NCBI GenBank assembly: GCA_950295325.1
Contig: OX485809.1
Span: 1,552,001 to 1,616,000, forward strand
Length of the DNA: 64,000 nt
Reading direction: 5' to 3'
DNA from: Polytrichum commune
Lineage: Eukaryota > Streptophyta > Polytrichopsida > Polytrichales > Polytrichaceae
Of the stretch, positions 44,362-58,160 are shown piece by piece; the stretch's first letter is position 1; every line of letters begins with the position of its first letter. A program made the position numbers and the translations under genes. A model generated the notes under the pieces. It did not search any database. It was given only the letters and a program-made list of their open reading frames with translations, and was not told the origin of the DNA.

Positions 44362-44603
44362 CCAAGGTGAACACCCGGTCAATGTTATTGTAGCATGTAC
44401 TTTTCTTTACTTAGACAATGTGACCTCATAATCAACATCATTACTCTAGAGAAACCCCATGTGAGATGAATCAACTGCAAATACCGCTTAGTTGGGGCCC
44501 ACTAACAAACCCGCATGGCCGGTGAGTTGTGCTCTTAAGTGTCCATAGGTACATAGGCATGTACCTGCTGCCATAGCCAAAAGGGAACACTAAGCCCTTC
44601 AAG

Positions 44604-44830
44604 GTACACCACTTTGTCTAATTAGTGTGGGTTACCATTTGGAAATACGCATTGCTTCAACATTTTACTGAGAGTATTAATTTTAATCCAAATGACATAA
44701 GTAGAGAGTATGCACACTGAAGAATATGATATAGCTTAGTTCATTATTAATGATAATGGCGGTAAGAAGTTATAGCAACATGTAACTCCGAATGGTAACC
44801 CACACTGATTAGACAAAACATTGTAGTTAC
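44604..44830. repeat. Family C MITE, copy 2
   Basis: Left arm CTTTGTCTAATTAGTGTGGG then TTACCATTTGG; right arm, inverted, TTTTGTCTAATCAGTGTGGG then TTACCATTCGGAG. About 227 bp versus 547 bp for copy 1, so the interiors differ in length. Confidence 0.8.
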
Positions 44831-44839
44831 TAGCCGTGC

Positions 44840-46300
44840 GCGTAAGTAAGCCAAGGTATATATTCAAGATTGGTTTACACCATGGACCATGAAGTCGTCC
44901 CAAGACGTTGTAAGAACAATGATTGGTTATTGAACTCATCTCGGGACCACTTTGGTTTACACCAAGAATTTCAGCAAAGCTAGCGGTCTGGGATTGCCAA
45001 CAGGGCCCCATGCATCTAGTAGCCGCCACCACTAACTAGCTTTGTGGCATGACCAACTTGCTTGACCTTTAAAAAAAACCCCTAAACCTAAACCTAGTTG
45101 GTGGGGGGGGGGGCACAACTAATTTGAGCCCATATGCGTGATTTGCACCAGATTATTACTATATTCATTTGAAAAGTTTGTCAATGGGAGTCTAAAGCAA
45201 AACTTTAATGTTGAGTCCTGTCTAATAGCCCACCCACACTTACTAGTGTGTGTCGCAACCCTCGCTAGCTCCCCTTAACTAACTTGGTCATTTTTTCAAT
45301 TCTACCAAGGGTCACGAACGCTAACCCTTTGCATTCCACCACGCTAATGGTTAGCTCCCCATGTCGCGGACCTTATAATTCATAGGAGGGGAACCAACCC
45401 TCATACGTTGTTTTCGGGACTCACCCCTTAATCGGTAACCAATTCTTAGATGTGGACTTCCATCCACGGAAAACCAATCTTGTGTTGATCATCGCGTTGC
45501 CGGAGCAACAATACAACAACCTGAACCATACTAGGCAACTATGCCCTTACATTGGGCCAATGCCCATGAAGGCCATGCCGTTCGGCCTCGGGTGGGTTCG
45601 GCCACACTACCTCAACCGTATAGGCCTCTAGGACTTTTGGTAGGGCCCCTACCCCACCGTCAAGAAACCTTTTGTCTCTCTACCAAGTGTTGGGGCCAAT
45701 TAGACATTTTCCCTTAGTCGTTGGGGCTGGAAGCCCCCAGCAGCTTCAGAACATCATAACTTCCTTGTATGATGTCTGATGCTAACAAGCAACCACTCCA
45801 TCATCATCCACGTTCACGTAGATGTTGATGGACTCCTCACTCACCCCATTCAGGCAAGTATTGAGGAAGTTATGCCTGCTCAAACCTTGGCATTCCCAAG
45901 CCACTGCCGTACCAGGACGTTGTCCCAGGACAACGCCCCACTCAAATTGCCATATCTCCTAACTCGCACCTCCGATTGAGGTGTTCTTGAGCATTCTGGA
46001 ATCCACACCATAAGCTACTTATAGCTGATGGCCTACCCTTGTGCCTCCTAGTCTTTGTGGGTGGGAGGCGTTCCCAACGCCCGGGGCCCTCACCCACACT
46101 AGGATCATTGGGGCCCTCTCACCAACAGCGCCACAAGTCCTATGTGTCACTTTGGGGTCTCCCTTGTGCCAATGGTGTTTCAGAGAGGTGCGTGACAATG
46201 CGGGCCACCAGTGAACAGTGAGTACCAACACTGCTTGCAACCAATGGCCCCTGCAAGTAAGAATCATTCACTGGTGGCCTACACCAGTAAGTGTGGTTGG
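44840..46300. other. GC-richer unassigned segment, possibly LTR-derived
   Basis: Base composition is clearly higher in GC between 45220 and 46260 than around it. Phrases such as CATAACTTCCTTGTATGATG are of the kind often found in plant LTR retroelements, but no paired LTR or pol domain was found. G11 tract at 45103-45113. Confidence 0.3.
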
Positions 46301-49300
46301 GCTATAACTTACATCCGGGTGTGTCACCTACCAACAAGGTGTGATGGTTGATGAGAACTCTACTTCATCTATGGTTGGGACTCTATATTTAGAAATTTTA
46401 ATTGCAAGCTTGTGGTTTCAGTCACAGACCCTCCATTGGAATCCCCACCATTGTCCCAAATGTAAAATCATTGATGCTTACCACACCTTGAATCGTACAC
46501 TTGCAATTCAAACTGGTTGGCGGCCAAGTATCCAATTTTTAGGGTTGACATATCATATAGTTTTTTCTCTTACAATGTAGTTGAAAATGAGACACATTTT
46601 TGTGTTGGAGTGTCCCCTTGACGACTTCATTATAATTAAACTTCTGACCTTGTTTCATAAAGCAATACTAGGTGGTCTCAAGTCTATTCTTTTAATTGGA
46701 TTATCATGTTGGTGTTAATTGCTATCTCCAAAGGAGTTCACACAATACAACTCTAGGAAATGAGCCATTTTGACCCCATCTTGATGTAATTCTAGTCTCA
46801 TAAGCCTTTTGGCTTCTCGGACTTAAAAAACAATTTCATTACATTACATTATTAGTCGTAGTGCATGTTCCCACTACGTGAAAGTTCAAAGAGGATAACT
46901 AAAAATAGGCATGCTACAATGTCATCCCAAAAATTGATTGGCAAAGCAGGCCAAGGATAGAGACCCACCTCTTTGAGTTGGGCCCCCACCAACAGTACCC
47001 AAGGTGAAAATGCAGCTCATTATATCGTAGCATTTCCTTTTATAATACTATTTTAACCCCAAATTTCACATCAAATTCCTTGAATATGTTTACAACAAAG
47101 GCCATGTTCGTGGTGGTTTTTGTCACCAACCATTTTTTTGGGTGAATAAACATAGCCAAATTGAAAAAATATATAAAAGCATGTGAAAAACGTCACCTTT
47201 ACATTTCCTTGGTCACGACACTCGTTTATCCAACACCCTTGATATTACAACACATTTTTGCATGACCAAACTTTTTTGGTTCAAAACTCCCTCTATTATA
47301 TAACTACCACACTCGATAATGCGACATTTAGAATCTTCATTTTGTCATATTAAAGAGGTAATTAATGCTAAAATTATTTCATCCATGTTATGTACATCTT
47401 AAAAACATCAATTTCACTTGGGAACTGCTTGGGAACTTCACTTATCATTGGGAATTTAATGAGAATTAGGGCTCCTAGTGTAGAATGGACATGGTTTGGG
47501 TTAGAGTGGCCTCCTGCCTAATATGTTGCTTTGTACTCATGGTGATATAGTATCACTAGTGTCTTGATGCAAAACATCATCCATCATTGTTGTTTAGTTT
47601 CTTATTAGAGAACTCTTAACATTTTGGTGTTAATAGAATTATAAGAAGTGGTAACATGAGAGCTAAAAGAAGAAAGACACAAGAGCATGCATCTTCTATC
47701 ACTTAAGACATTAACATTCAAATCTCACTACCATTATAACTTATAAGGAAATGATTTGGTTTTACAGTAGCTAACATACTCTTTTGTTAAAGTACCTATA
47801 TGATTGAATTGATGCGAATACAAGTATGATTGAATAATATGAATACCTATATGATTGAATTGACATTCTGAAATTTAAAATATTTCGTAAATGATAAATT
47901 GAACTAAGAGCTTAACCTTCTTCGGGATACTTAATTGGGACCACAGAGAATTGCTTTGTTATCAACAATTAAGGAAATTGATCAAAGTCATTATGCTTAA
48001 TATGAGATGGATGGAACTTTAGGATATTGAAACACATTCTATAGCTCACTCCATCTTAGTTGTTTCTCACAATCAATTAGTCTTATATTGAGAGTGAAAA
48101 TGATTAAGTCTGAAATCTAACAAGTATTCAACTAAAATTAAACAATTAAGGAGTCTCAATTTAAAATACAATTAATGAATGATGGTGATTAATGTTTAAT
48201 TAAATATAATTTTAATAGTAGAAACCCCAAAACATTGAAGTCAACAAGATGGGACTGGTGCCCAAATTGTTCTTGGCTTCAAGTAAAAGAATAAGTGTTT
48301 ATAAGAAAATGAAAGTAGTAAAAATAAACTATAAATTTCATGATAGGGTATTATAACAAGCTTAATCTCCAAGAGCATCGGGAGGTCTCCCCATCTATAT
48401 CACTAGAAATCAAATACACTCAATAGAATATATAAAATGAAGCACTTGTGGAGAGTAAAATGGGATTTGGAAAATACAAATTCATTCATAATATCTCAAA
48501 TACAAGTTGTGCATTGAAATGAAAAGAAATAGATTTTAAAGTCCAAGAAGCCAAAAAGGGGACTAAAAGTACATTAAGATGGTATCAAACCAACTAATCC
48601 TCTAAAGCGGCAGAGTGCATTAGCCTCCGTGAGATAGAGGCTAATGTCAACTTGTTGGTTAAATTGAAAGTTAGACTTGAGGCTTCTTGTAACTATGTCC
48701 CCAAATAGTGATGGAAACTTATCTTTGATGGGGTTATATAGGGGACATTCCAACGCAAAATTGCAATGTCCAATAAACCATAAAACAAACTACAGTCTAG
48801 AAACATACAACAATCCTAGACATAATACTTCTACTAGTTCAACAAAAGGTCAAGAGGACTTTTGAAGACCCCTAGACTTTAAGAGATAGTAAGTAGAATT
48901 TGCTCAAATTGAGGCATGCTCGAGAGAAATAGATTTCAGAGAACAACTATATTCCAGTACTCAAATAATAGGTATGCGAGTGCTAAAATTAACATGAATG
49001 TACACTCAAACAAAAAAAAACTTTGGATTTAGTAATTCCAAACCATAGATGTTTGGAATTTGAGCAAAATGGAAGAGCACTTGCAATCAATTAAAAGGCT
49101 CAATTGCCTTAGTTAATCATCAAGGTATGTGCACATAATGATTCAAAGAGATATGGTTAGAATAATTACCAAAATCCAAAAGCATATGAGGTCAAATCGA
49201 TACAAGTGGAGGTCATCATTTGGAAAGAAGCCCCCAAAGTGAATCATACGAAGGACATCAAGAAGGTCAAATCACTCATCACATTACGCTTGAGTGCTTA

Positions 49301-50480
49301 TTTAAGATTTTCCCTCGTAAAGAGCAAACATACCAATTAAGAAACGTTTGAGATCAATAAACATACCCTCAATAATGAATGGTAAGTTTACAAGAAGAAT
49401 TTGAGATCATGAGTAATGAATCCAGGACGAGAGTTCAACAATTGACCTCATTAGGAGATAGTCATAAACACTCATGCTTGAAATTTAATGGAGTAAGTCA
49501 TACAAAATTCTTTTACCCTTAAAAAACACTTAACCCCAACATTAGGATTTTAGGGGAACATAACCTTGCAGACTTGGGCACATAACTCCATGTGAAATTT
49601 TAGAAAATTTTCTAAAGGGATAGATTTTGGAGAACCACATCAAAAGTATAGGACACCTATATATGTAACCTTGAGATATTGAAGAGAATTTTATTGGACA
49701 CCTAGGAGATACTATCATTCAAACTTAGGAATTAAGACATTTATTTACTATGTGTTTAGATTTCTATGCAAGGCGGATTACAACACTGACGAGTTCATTC
49801 ATGCTCCTACACATAGCTACAACGAGGTTATGTGAATACTGAAACTTGTTGGTGTTGTAGAGTGTGAGTAATGCTACAAGTGGTGTGTTCAAGCCCATAT
49901 TTAAGATTGCCATATGATTCCCTGAGAATGTCATAAAATGACATGTATTGTTTTCAATAATTTCATATAATAAAGACCAACAATGGACTACAAATTTTGT
50001 TAAATGATCCATGGTTATATGCCCCGGCCACACTTGGTGCAATCAAAATGTATCCATTTCACAACTAAATACTTGCAATTCATGTACTATCAATATTAAT
50101 CTATAACCCTCAAACCCATTAACATTTACTATATTTACCTAAATTGCTCACATGCATTTGCTCACTGCTATGTTATTACCCACCATTCAACACTCATTGG
50201 TCATCACTTACATCTTAGCTTCCCTCCATCGAACTACACGCCATACCATATCTAAGCCTATGGTATTGTTGCCTTTCCAAAAAGGGATGGCAAGCCCTAG
50301 TGCTTAGTTAGTGCATGCTAGTTGCCTACCCGGTCATGATTATGGCATGCATATCCCCTACAAGATTCATGCCCTAGTGAGATTGGTATCACCAAAGACC
50401 GACCAGACAGTTGCCGCCACATGCGAGCCTTAGCCAACAACTCCAAGAATATTAACAAATCTCAAACACTCATATGTTGG
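46301..50480. other. Intergenic, AT-rich; one inverted pair at 46.8 and 48.5 kb
   Basis: No gene recognised. AGCCTTTTGGCTTCTCGGAC (46802-46822) has an inverted relative, GTCCAAGAAGCCAAAAAGG (48540-48560), with similarity extending about 70 bp. The two could be opposite copies of one repeat or the ends of a decayed element of about 1.8 kb. Confidence 0.35.
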
Positions 50481-50786
50481 TTCATTGTGTCAGAATGAAA
50501 TATACTCAACTAAATATTGTCATTTTGTAAGACATTCCCAACATAAAAAGGGCATTATGCCCGTGTTATTTCCACCCTTGGTGGAAGAACGTACCATATC
50601 ATTACGTAGTAAGGGTGTAGAGTTGGGTGGGCCATGGACAAATATCACAAGATGTCGGGAATCAAAGCGAAGACTTGATGGGGGTGAACAATGCTAGCCT
50701 TAGAAAGAGGCCATGTTTGTAGAGTACGACTGGCTCTTTTCGAACATCATTAGTCTCGATTGAGTAATGTTATGACTGCTAAACAC

Positions 50787-51142
50787 CCCTCAGGCTAGAT
50801 CAAATTTCCATTCGGCTGGGCCCCGCCCCTCCCACGCCTCCTTCATTGGCCGGTCTTCCTGTCCGCACCTGCGTGGAAACTCTTCCTCGTTGGGAACCAA
50901 TGTGACAATACCCGGTCGTTGAAGCCAGTAAGCTCCTTTGGCATGTGAAGGAACTCCATCAACTAACTTGGGAATAATGAAAGCGTTGTCAACTTGAATA
51001 TTTGTAATTTTGATCGGGTATTGTCACATTGGTTCCCAACGAGGAGGAGTTCTCACGCAGGTGCGGGCAGGAAGACCGGATAGTGAAGGAGGTGTGGGAA
51101 GGGCGGTGCCCAGCCGAACAGAGATGTGATTTAGCCTGGGGC
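50787..51142. mobile_element. Mutator-type foldback MITE, 128-bp arms, perfect 9-bp TSD
   Basis: GCTAAACAC occurs at 50778-50786 and 51143-51151. The 356-bp element between has inverted arms of about 128 bp (left 50787-50914, right 51015-51142), including CCTCGTTGGGAACCAATGTG and its exact inverse. Loop of about 100 bp. Long TIRs with a 9-bp duplication define Mutator-like elements. No coding capacity. Confidence 0.93.
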
Positions 51143-51500
51143 GCTAAACACTGGTATACCAAACAAATACCCAAACAAATATAGTTGTCCAATTAAGAAA
51201 AGCAACCGAATAACACGTGCATCCCTTAGGAGGCACATGCTAAGTTATGTGGAGTGGAGGACACACGCGTGTTTCCCGCGGGCAAGGAAGGGACGGAATG
51301 GGCGTTGAGGATATATAGTACCAGCAGCAGGGTACTCAAAAATCTGGCCTACTTACGGACAAACTACACCGTACCCATGCCCTAGTTCATTGGAGGCATG
51401 TAAGTAATAAGTCACACTCTTTGAGCATACCAACAATTGATGCCTCGGGACCCACTCCCCCTTCCTATATAACAAGGCTGCCACTCCCACTTATTGCTGC

Positions 51501-51538
51501 AAGAAGAAGAAGAAGAAGAAGAAGAAGAAGAAGAAGAA
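51501..51538 (+). repeat. (AAG)n microsatellite
   Basis: About 12 uninterrupted AAG units. Confidence 0.97.
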
Positions 51539-51539
51539 C

Positions 51540-53110
51540 CAACACCCATGACTTAGCCACCTATCTAATATTCAAACTCCATGACACCAACCACTAAGGT
51601 AGAGGGTGCTTAAACCGACACTTTTAGCTATTGCACATACATAATATGGCTGCATGGTTGATATAAAAGAAATATATTTCATATTAGCCTTCGTTCTAAA
51701 CATAGGTAGAAAGAAAGGAAAATTAGTTTTAGCCTCGATTAGATATTTGATGAATATTCAAAGTCAAAACCACTAGCTTCTTTAAACCAATGTATAGGTC
51801 CCGTGTATGAGGACCTTGGATATGATGAGGGCCCCCACCTTCATTGCCAAGAACCAACACAACATAGTTTGGGTATTAGACCCAAGCTAGATCAAAGACC
51901 AACTAGTAACAGTGCACAAAGCCACATGGCCACCTCCATGATCCCACCTAGTTCGCTTGCAAAACCATCACCTTTCATCCTGGGTACCAACCCCCTTTGT
52001 GCTTTGTGGGCCTACCTCCATGACTTTGTGAGTAGAAAGGCTAATACCCCTCCCCCATGCAGTGTATAGAATGGCTAGAATAGGCATTGACAAGCCACCC
52101 TAAACCCACCTTGAACCAACCCGAGACAGAGTGGAGCCCGTTACCTACCCTACATGAAGATAGTGGAGGTCGCTATGAGGTGGTGCCAGTAATGACACCT
52201 AAAAGCATCACTTTGTGGGCCCATACACTGCTACACCATGGGGAACGCTTCAAGGTAGTAGAGTGTTGGTGATTGGGAGACATTTATAGGTGTTGGTTTT
52301 GGGCGAGGTGTTGATTTTAGCACCCTCTACCTTAGTAACTTCTAGTATTTTGAAACCTTCTCGCACTCAATAACTCTACGTCAGTGCTTCACCTGTGAAC
52401 CGTCCCTCTTTGCAATGTTGGGGCCTAAGAGCCTTAGGCATTTGAGCAATTCTATAATCTACTATGAAATGTATGTTCTTTTCTTAATACAAAAGTTGTT
52501 TATTGAGGAATGATACGAGTGTGGCTGACATTTAAATATATATTTGTAACATGGATACAACTTTCATTGTGTCCTTTGATGGTCAACACCAAATGAATAC
52601 ATACAAACAATATTGCGAGATCCTCTGAAAGTTTTGTTGTAAACACGTTGATTGAATGTGACCAAAACAAAATTGCATAATTCAACTAGAAAATACTGTT
52701 TTTTTGTTTTTTGTTTTCCTTCTTCTCTCCAACAATTTACCAATCTCCACAATTGAGAAGTTTAAGGCTCCCATTTTAACCCCTAGAGGCTTAAACAATT
52801 CTTTCCAATTACAAGTTGACTTTTTGGTTATAAAAGACATTTCACCTTTGCATAAACTTATGAACAATTAACTTGACCACATCGATATGGCTGTAAATAT
52901 TGAGCTTCATGATTTCAATTCAAGAAAAATTGACTTCAAGAATTCATAAGATAATGACATAATGTAGTGGAAGGTCTAACTTCTGTCAAAGTTGTCATGG
53001 AACTAATGTCTGTGCTTTCAATCTATGAAAATCCTACAAACAAAGTGCATTCCATGTGGATGTTATATGAAGAAAAGAAAAAAATCACTTTTTAGTAAGA
53101 ATCTATAGGC
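51540..53110. other. Intergenic, no recognised feature
   Basis: Frames at 51803-52272 (+) and 52500-52867 (-) have no recognisable domain and no gene signals. Confidence 0.35.
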
Positions 53111-53136
53111 AATGGATGCTGTCGAGGTGGTGGTGA

Positions 53137-53230
53137 GGGCTGGGGCGAAACAACCCGTACATTGGTTCCTTGGAGGCAAGAGTTTAGGTATCCAACAAGG
53201 AACGAGTGTATGGGTTGGTTCGCCCAAATC
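53137..53230 (-). mobile_element. 94-bp foldback MITE with perfect 9-bp TSD (copy 2)
   Basis: Inverse orientation relative to copy 1 at 9844-9937 and exactly the same length. Ungapped, 84 of 94 bases are identical by my count, and nine of the ten differences are transitions. TGGTGGTGA flanks it on both sides (53128-53136 and 53231-53239). It ends GGTTCGCCCAAATC on +. Confidence 0.9.
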
Positions 53231-53669
53231 TGGTGGTGAGACCCTTGCCCCGTCATTTCCCCCTCCCCCCCGCCCCCCAACACACACACATGTTATTGCT
53301 AGAAACTAAAAGTGTTTAATAAATAGGGGCAACATGTAGAATATTCCTCCCCAAAACAAATTTGCAACTCAATTATAAATGGAGGGCGAAAAAGTGGAAG
53401 GGTGGGGGCACTACAAGTGCAAAAGGTGGGTATAGTGGAAGAAACTTGGGGACGTAGCAAGCACGGAGCCAAGGTGATGAACATGGCATGGATGGGGGAC
53501 ATGATGGGGGTTATGGCATGGGTATGGACATGCATGCATATGGCTAGTATGCATGGGCATGGGAGAGGGGGGGGGGCTATATGGTTGCATGGGCTCATGG
53601 GTTTGGGTGGTCTAGATATTAATTAATATGAACATGTGCAACAGACCAGGACAGCATGTGTCCAAGCTA

Positions 53670-54086
53670 CACTGAATATACCATTTAGTGAGGGTGGTAC
53701 TAATTCAAGTCGCACGCACAATCTAGCCAATCCTCAAAGTTATTGAGGGCTAAAGTTGCTACTGAGTGACATTAAATGGATGACTACAGTAAATTCTATT
53801 CTTATTTAACATAGATTTCAAGAAAATGAGTGTGTGTTGGTGATTAGTGCGCGCCACATGCTTGTCAATGAATAGTGCCAAGAGCCAATACATTTAGTGA
53901 TTAATGCCAAGTGCCGGTCCTTTCATGCCAAGTGCTAGTACTTTAAGTGAATAGTTCCAGGTGTTGAGATGAACAATGCATCCTAGTCTTAGATCTAAGA
54001 TCTTTTGGTGGCACTAATTCACAGTGTAAAGGAATCTAGTATCACCTTCACTAATTTCCCACCCTCGCTAATTGGTATATTTAGTG
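53670..54086. mobile_element. 417-bp MITE with CACTRAATATACC termini, TSD TA
   Basis: Left CACTGAATATACCATTTAG then TGAGGGTGG; right, inverted, CACTAAATATACCAATTAG then CGAGGGTGG. TA flanks both ends (53668-53669 and 54087-54088), suggesting the Tc1/mariner superfamily. Although it starts CACT, a 3-bp duplication is not present, so it is not assigned to CACTA. Confidence 0.7.
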
Positions 54087-54256
54087 TAGTGTTTAAAAGG
54101 AAAAACTCATTGAGAATTTTATTGATGAAAAACTTTTATTTTTAAAAATTCCACTCACATTAGATTAAAAAAATTCTCTACCATCCATCCTCAAAGCAAA
54201 AAACATTGGTCATTTTGAGACACTTCAACATTTAGGGGTTCGGGGTTTTTGTGCAT

Positions 54257-54616
54257 AATACACTAATTAGTCCTATTTGTACAAATAGAAATTAGAGTGG
54301 GATTAATTGACGTGGGCCACCGTACTTGTCTAATTAGGGTGGGAAAAATGTGAGTCCAACACCATGGGTCTTCCCCTCGGTCTTTCTTGAGATTTATGAC
54401 CAACACCTTACATAAACTTCAATAATCACCTTACAAATAATCACCTTACATGAATGCAACATAAAATAAAATATCCACGCACATCCATTTCTTGAAAAAC
54501 AATTAATGTGCCCCCCACCCCACTCAATTTAAACTAGACATTGGCATAGGAAGAAAGTAAATGTGGGATTTAGAGAATTATTGTGACCCACATTAAAAGG
54601 ACTGTTTTGTGTAATT
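54257..54616. repeat. Family D MITE, copy 2
   Basis: Left AATACACTAATTAGTCCTAT; right, inverted, AATTACACAAAACAGTCCTT then TTAATGTGGG. It holds a TGTCTAATTAGGGTGGG piece resembling the family C terminus. Confidence 0.6.
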
Positions 54617-54849
54617 GACATGATGCGTGCATAACAACAATCATCTTGTTGATCTTCAAATTGCTCCTGCAAAAACTATTCAAGTGTTCAGCGTACATTA
54701 TTTATTTGAAGAGTATAATATTTTGTCATTAACTTGGACTTTGGTTCATGACACCTACCATGGGGGTGCATTAAATACACGCCCCTCTCAGGTTAGTTTC
54801 CATTGATCTTAATCGAGTCAATTGGGGTATCTAAGGTCACATTGGCTAC

Positions 54850-55137
54850 AAATTTACAATTTTAGATCAAATTTTAAAGATTTTTTTTGGATTGGGTATA
54901 GAATGGCTCTCTATGTTTTTGCCATGTCCCCTATATGTACGACTCTTGAAATAAAAAACAACAACTACTCCAAATGACCCCAGAAGTTGCCGTGTTGAAA
55001 GACTTCTTGATATACAAAGGTTGGCGCAAAAATATTTGACTTTGAGCCTCAACTTTCTAGCTGGGCAGATAAACCGGACAATCATTTTGGGACGAAAAAA
55101 TCTAGGAAGTAGGACAATCATTTTGGGATGGAGGGAG
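54850..55137. repeat. Stowaway-type MITE remnant (right terminus)
   Basis: Two direct copies of GGACAATCATTTTGGGA (about 55076 and 55112); the second runs into TGGAGGGAG followed by TA. Inverted this is CTCCCTCCxTCCCAAAATGA, the well-known terminus of plant Stowaway (Tc1/mariner) MITEs. The left terminus was not found, so it is partial and its left edge is arbitrary. Confidence 0.6.
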
Positions 55138-55142
55138 TATCA

Positions 55143-55335
55143 TATTTAGTGTCACTTACTATTTGGAGTTACACAATTGTGTATTTTTTTACTATTCATG
55201 TAATTTTTACCAAGTAATGCTGTTAATGTTTTGTAATGTTCAGACAACCAATTTGACATTTCTTGGGGAAATATATATAGCATTATGCAATTCCAAATAA
55301 TAAGTTATACTGAATACAATATTTAGTGTACTCCA
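55143..55335. repeat. Short MITE with TTTAGTGT termini
   Basis: Left TTTAGTGTCACTTACTATTT then GGAGTTACACAATTG; right arm has the inverse (GCAATTCCAAATAATAAG) and then AATACAATATTTAGTGT. It directly follows the Stowaway end. Confidence 0.55.
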
Positions 55336-58160
55336 AGAATTTGCCATGCAACAATGCACAACTAACAAGTGTAAACTACTTAATGGGTGGCTTAAATTGA
55401 AGGCATTGCATGGACTCGAATCCCATAGGAACTCCAAGGTTACGTTGCCTAAGGTTGGAATAATAATCAATTGGGTGACCTTCCTAGCACTTGATTTCCA
55501 ATGCACCCTACCACTTATGATCCGTCCAATCATAGAGGGGGTATCCATGTGAACCAGATATTTTCACTTAACCATGTGGGGGCCTAGGTAATAGGGGCTT
55601 GCCCTTGGGGGAGATAGATTAGCTAGCATGTCCATGCCCATTCAAGGTGTTCACCTTTGATAGGAGGCAGTAATCGTTGAGGGCACTGCAATTCTCACAA
55701 TCTTCGCTTTAAAATTACATATAGACTTAGACCAACTCGAAAGTGAAGCAACACCATCGTACACACTAGTGGTAACATCTGAGTCATCTGTTTTTTTTTG
55801 TTTCTAAATTATCCATATCGAAGTTTTGTTCAAGCAACTTGACATGATGGCTATATTACCATGTCTATCTTTTTTTAGAGTACTACACCGTTCATGGTAT
55901 TTAGTGTCACATACACTATTTGAGAAGGGCGTAAACTAGATATGTAGAGGACTCATGTGTCACATCTATTAATTGCAAAAATGAGACTATTTGTCAACAT
56001 TAGTAAAAATTTCAAGTGAAAAATTCATTTACATCATGACTTTTAGCGTAGCACATTGTAATACTTGAGATGATAGTTTTGTGTTTCAATATGCAACATG
56101 GAGATATTATTGAGCATATCAATGGCAAGTGTCACGTGTTTACAATTTAGTATGCAAGAGGAAGAAAAGTCTTGAGCATACTAATGCCAAGCTTCATTTG
56201 TGTACACTTTAGTCAGTTTGTAGACCATTGTGTAACCTAGCGATACACCTCATAACATTGTTGAACATACTCATGCCAAGATATTTGTAAGTGCATTTCA
56301 ACGCCAAGTGGCATGAGGTGACACTAGTGGTGAAGTTGTTTGATCATTGGTGTAACCTGGCAGACGCCTCATAGGGTAATTGACACTATTACACATGTAA
56401 CACTACATAACAAAGAAAGAAAAGAAAAATTAAGATGGTGTTATGTGCCGGCGTGAATTTGAACCTGTTGACCTTGAACTAATCATGGTTACATGTAACA
56501 GTGTAGCACTATTTGAGCTCCAATGGGATAGTAAATATTTGAAGAATATATTTCTTACTCGAGCATGTCCCACGGGGTCCCACGAGAACTCTTCTATTTC
56601 AAAGTGTTTGTCCTCGGGGCCAAGGAACAATGCCATAGGACGCCACTTTCTTCACAGTGATGAAATTATTACATACCGGCATACCTCTTATTCATCCAAC
56701 ATAAAAACCCTAATATAGTATGCATCCCAAAGGCAACTTTTCAGGGCTAATTAAGTTGAGGCCATTTGAGATGAATATATCCATTCACATATGAACAACA
56801 CATTCAATCACCTTACCAATGGATGAACTTACATAGACACCACATAGCTCTAGCCCTCATTCATGGTTCGAGCTTCGTGAGCTTTGATGTCCATGTAAAA
56901 CGCATCCATAAGAACGTGAAGACATACGGACCATTTCTATAGCATGTTTGGTTCTTTATTTCTTTATATTCGGACATCTTGAATCATGTGTGGCTTCAAT
57001 CGTCCAAATTAGTCAATCGGAGTCTTAATGGAATAAAGATGCCCTCAATCTATAAGCGGTTTGATTTCTCCCTAATCCTTTTCATCCATGATGGATGGGT
57101 TTGCATTGGTGCCACCTAGCCAACTATGGGGGTTGAAGCTTTGTGGTGTCTAAAAAAATGCATGTTTGGGAAGGTGCAAACACATAGAGTTGCTCTATAA
57201 TTTAAAATCTCTTGTTCTAGCTTAATTTGGATTGTAACAATGGCATAAGAATTATAAATTAGTTCACATTCGATTATGGTAAATATAGTGGGCACATGCA
57301 GCTGTGACTTATGCTTCGCATCCTATCATGTGGTCCACATTATGTAACATTCCAAATGAAAATAACGTGCAATGCTAGAGAGTCTTCAACCATTCACTAT
57401 GTTCTCATTCTTCCACTTCTAGTTTTGGATGATGTATAAATTGGAATAAACTGAGAGTGTGAATCCAAAGAGCATATACTTGTTTTCTAAATCCAAGAAT
57501 CGATTCTCTATACATCATAATTTAGAAACAAAACTCTGGTTTTTTTGACACGAAGAGCATCTTATCTTGCAATGGTCGTTGCGCTCAAATGCTTGAGACT
57601 CAAGAACATTTCTATAGAAAGAGCACGAGAATCTCTTACAAGACAGATGGTACGTTTGTGGAAAACAAGTAAGATTTGAAAGAGATATGGACATTTGAAA
57701 CAACTGGAGGTCTTTGTGAAATGTGAATGAGACCGATTTGTGAAAGCTCACAGAGCCCAAACGGATGAGACTTTGGAAACCATAACACAAGAAGCTCTAC
57801 AAGAAAGACTTATGTTTGTGAAAAACAAAGAAGAATGGAAGGAGATAGGAGATGATATTGTTTGAAGAAGCTCGAAGTGTTTCTTGAACATGTGATGTTA
57901 TATAGTGTGAGTTGGCACTCCATCATATATACTCCCCCCAATGATTTTAGTGAGGAATATCTCGTTAACAATGTGGCTCAAATTATTTCATGTTAGTTTA
58001 ATGTAGATAGCAAGATTATACAAGTTGGTTGAATGAGCCCTTAACCTACAAGTAGGAAGAGTTTGTTTTTACTATAGCTCCCTTCCTCCGTTTTGAAAGA
58101 CTTCACCTACTTATTAGATGCCACGAAGCCCAAGCCCTCTTATTTTAAGTCATTGCATGG
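55336..58160. other. Intergenic, no recognised gene
   Basis: AT-rich. Local half-repeats such as TTACAAGACAGATGGTACG and CTACAAGAAAGACTTATG (about 57636 and 57796) suggest a decayed duplication. No domain or paired termini recognised. Confidence 0.35.

Noticed and set aside
53670-54086. CACTA assignment because the element starts CACTG and ends TTTAGTG
   Set aside because: The flanks give a TA duplication, not a matching 3-bp duplication, and there are no CACTA-type subterminal repeats.
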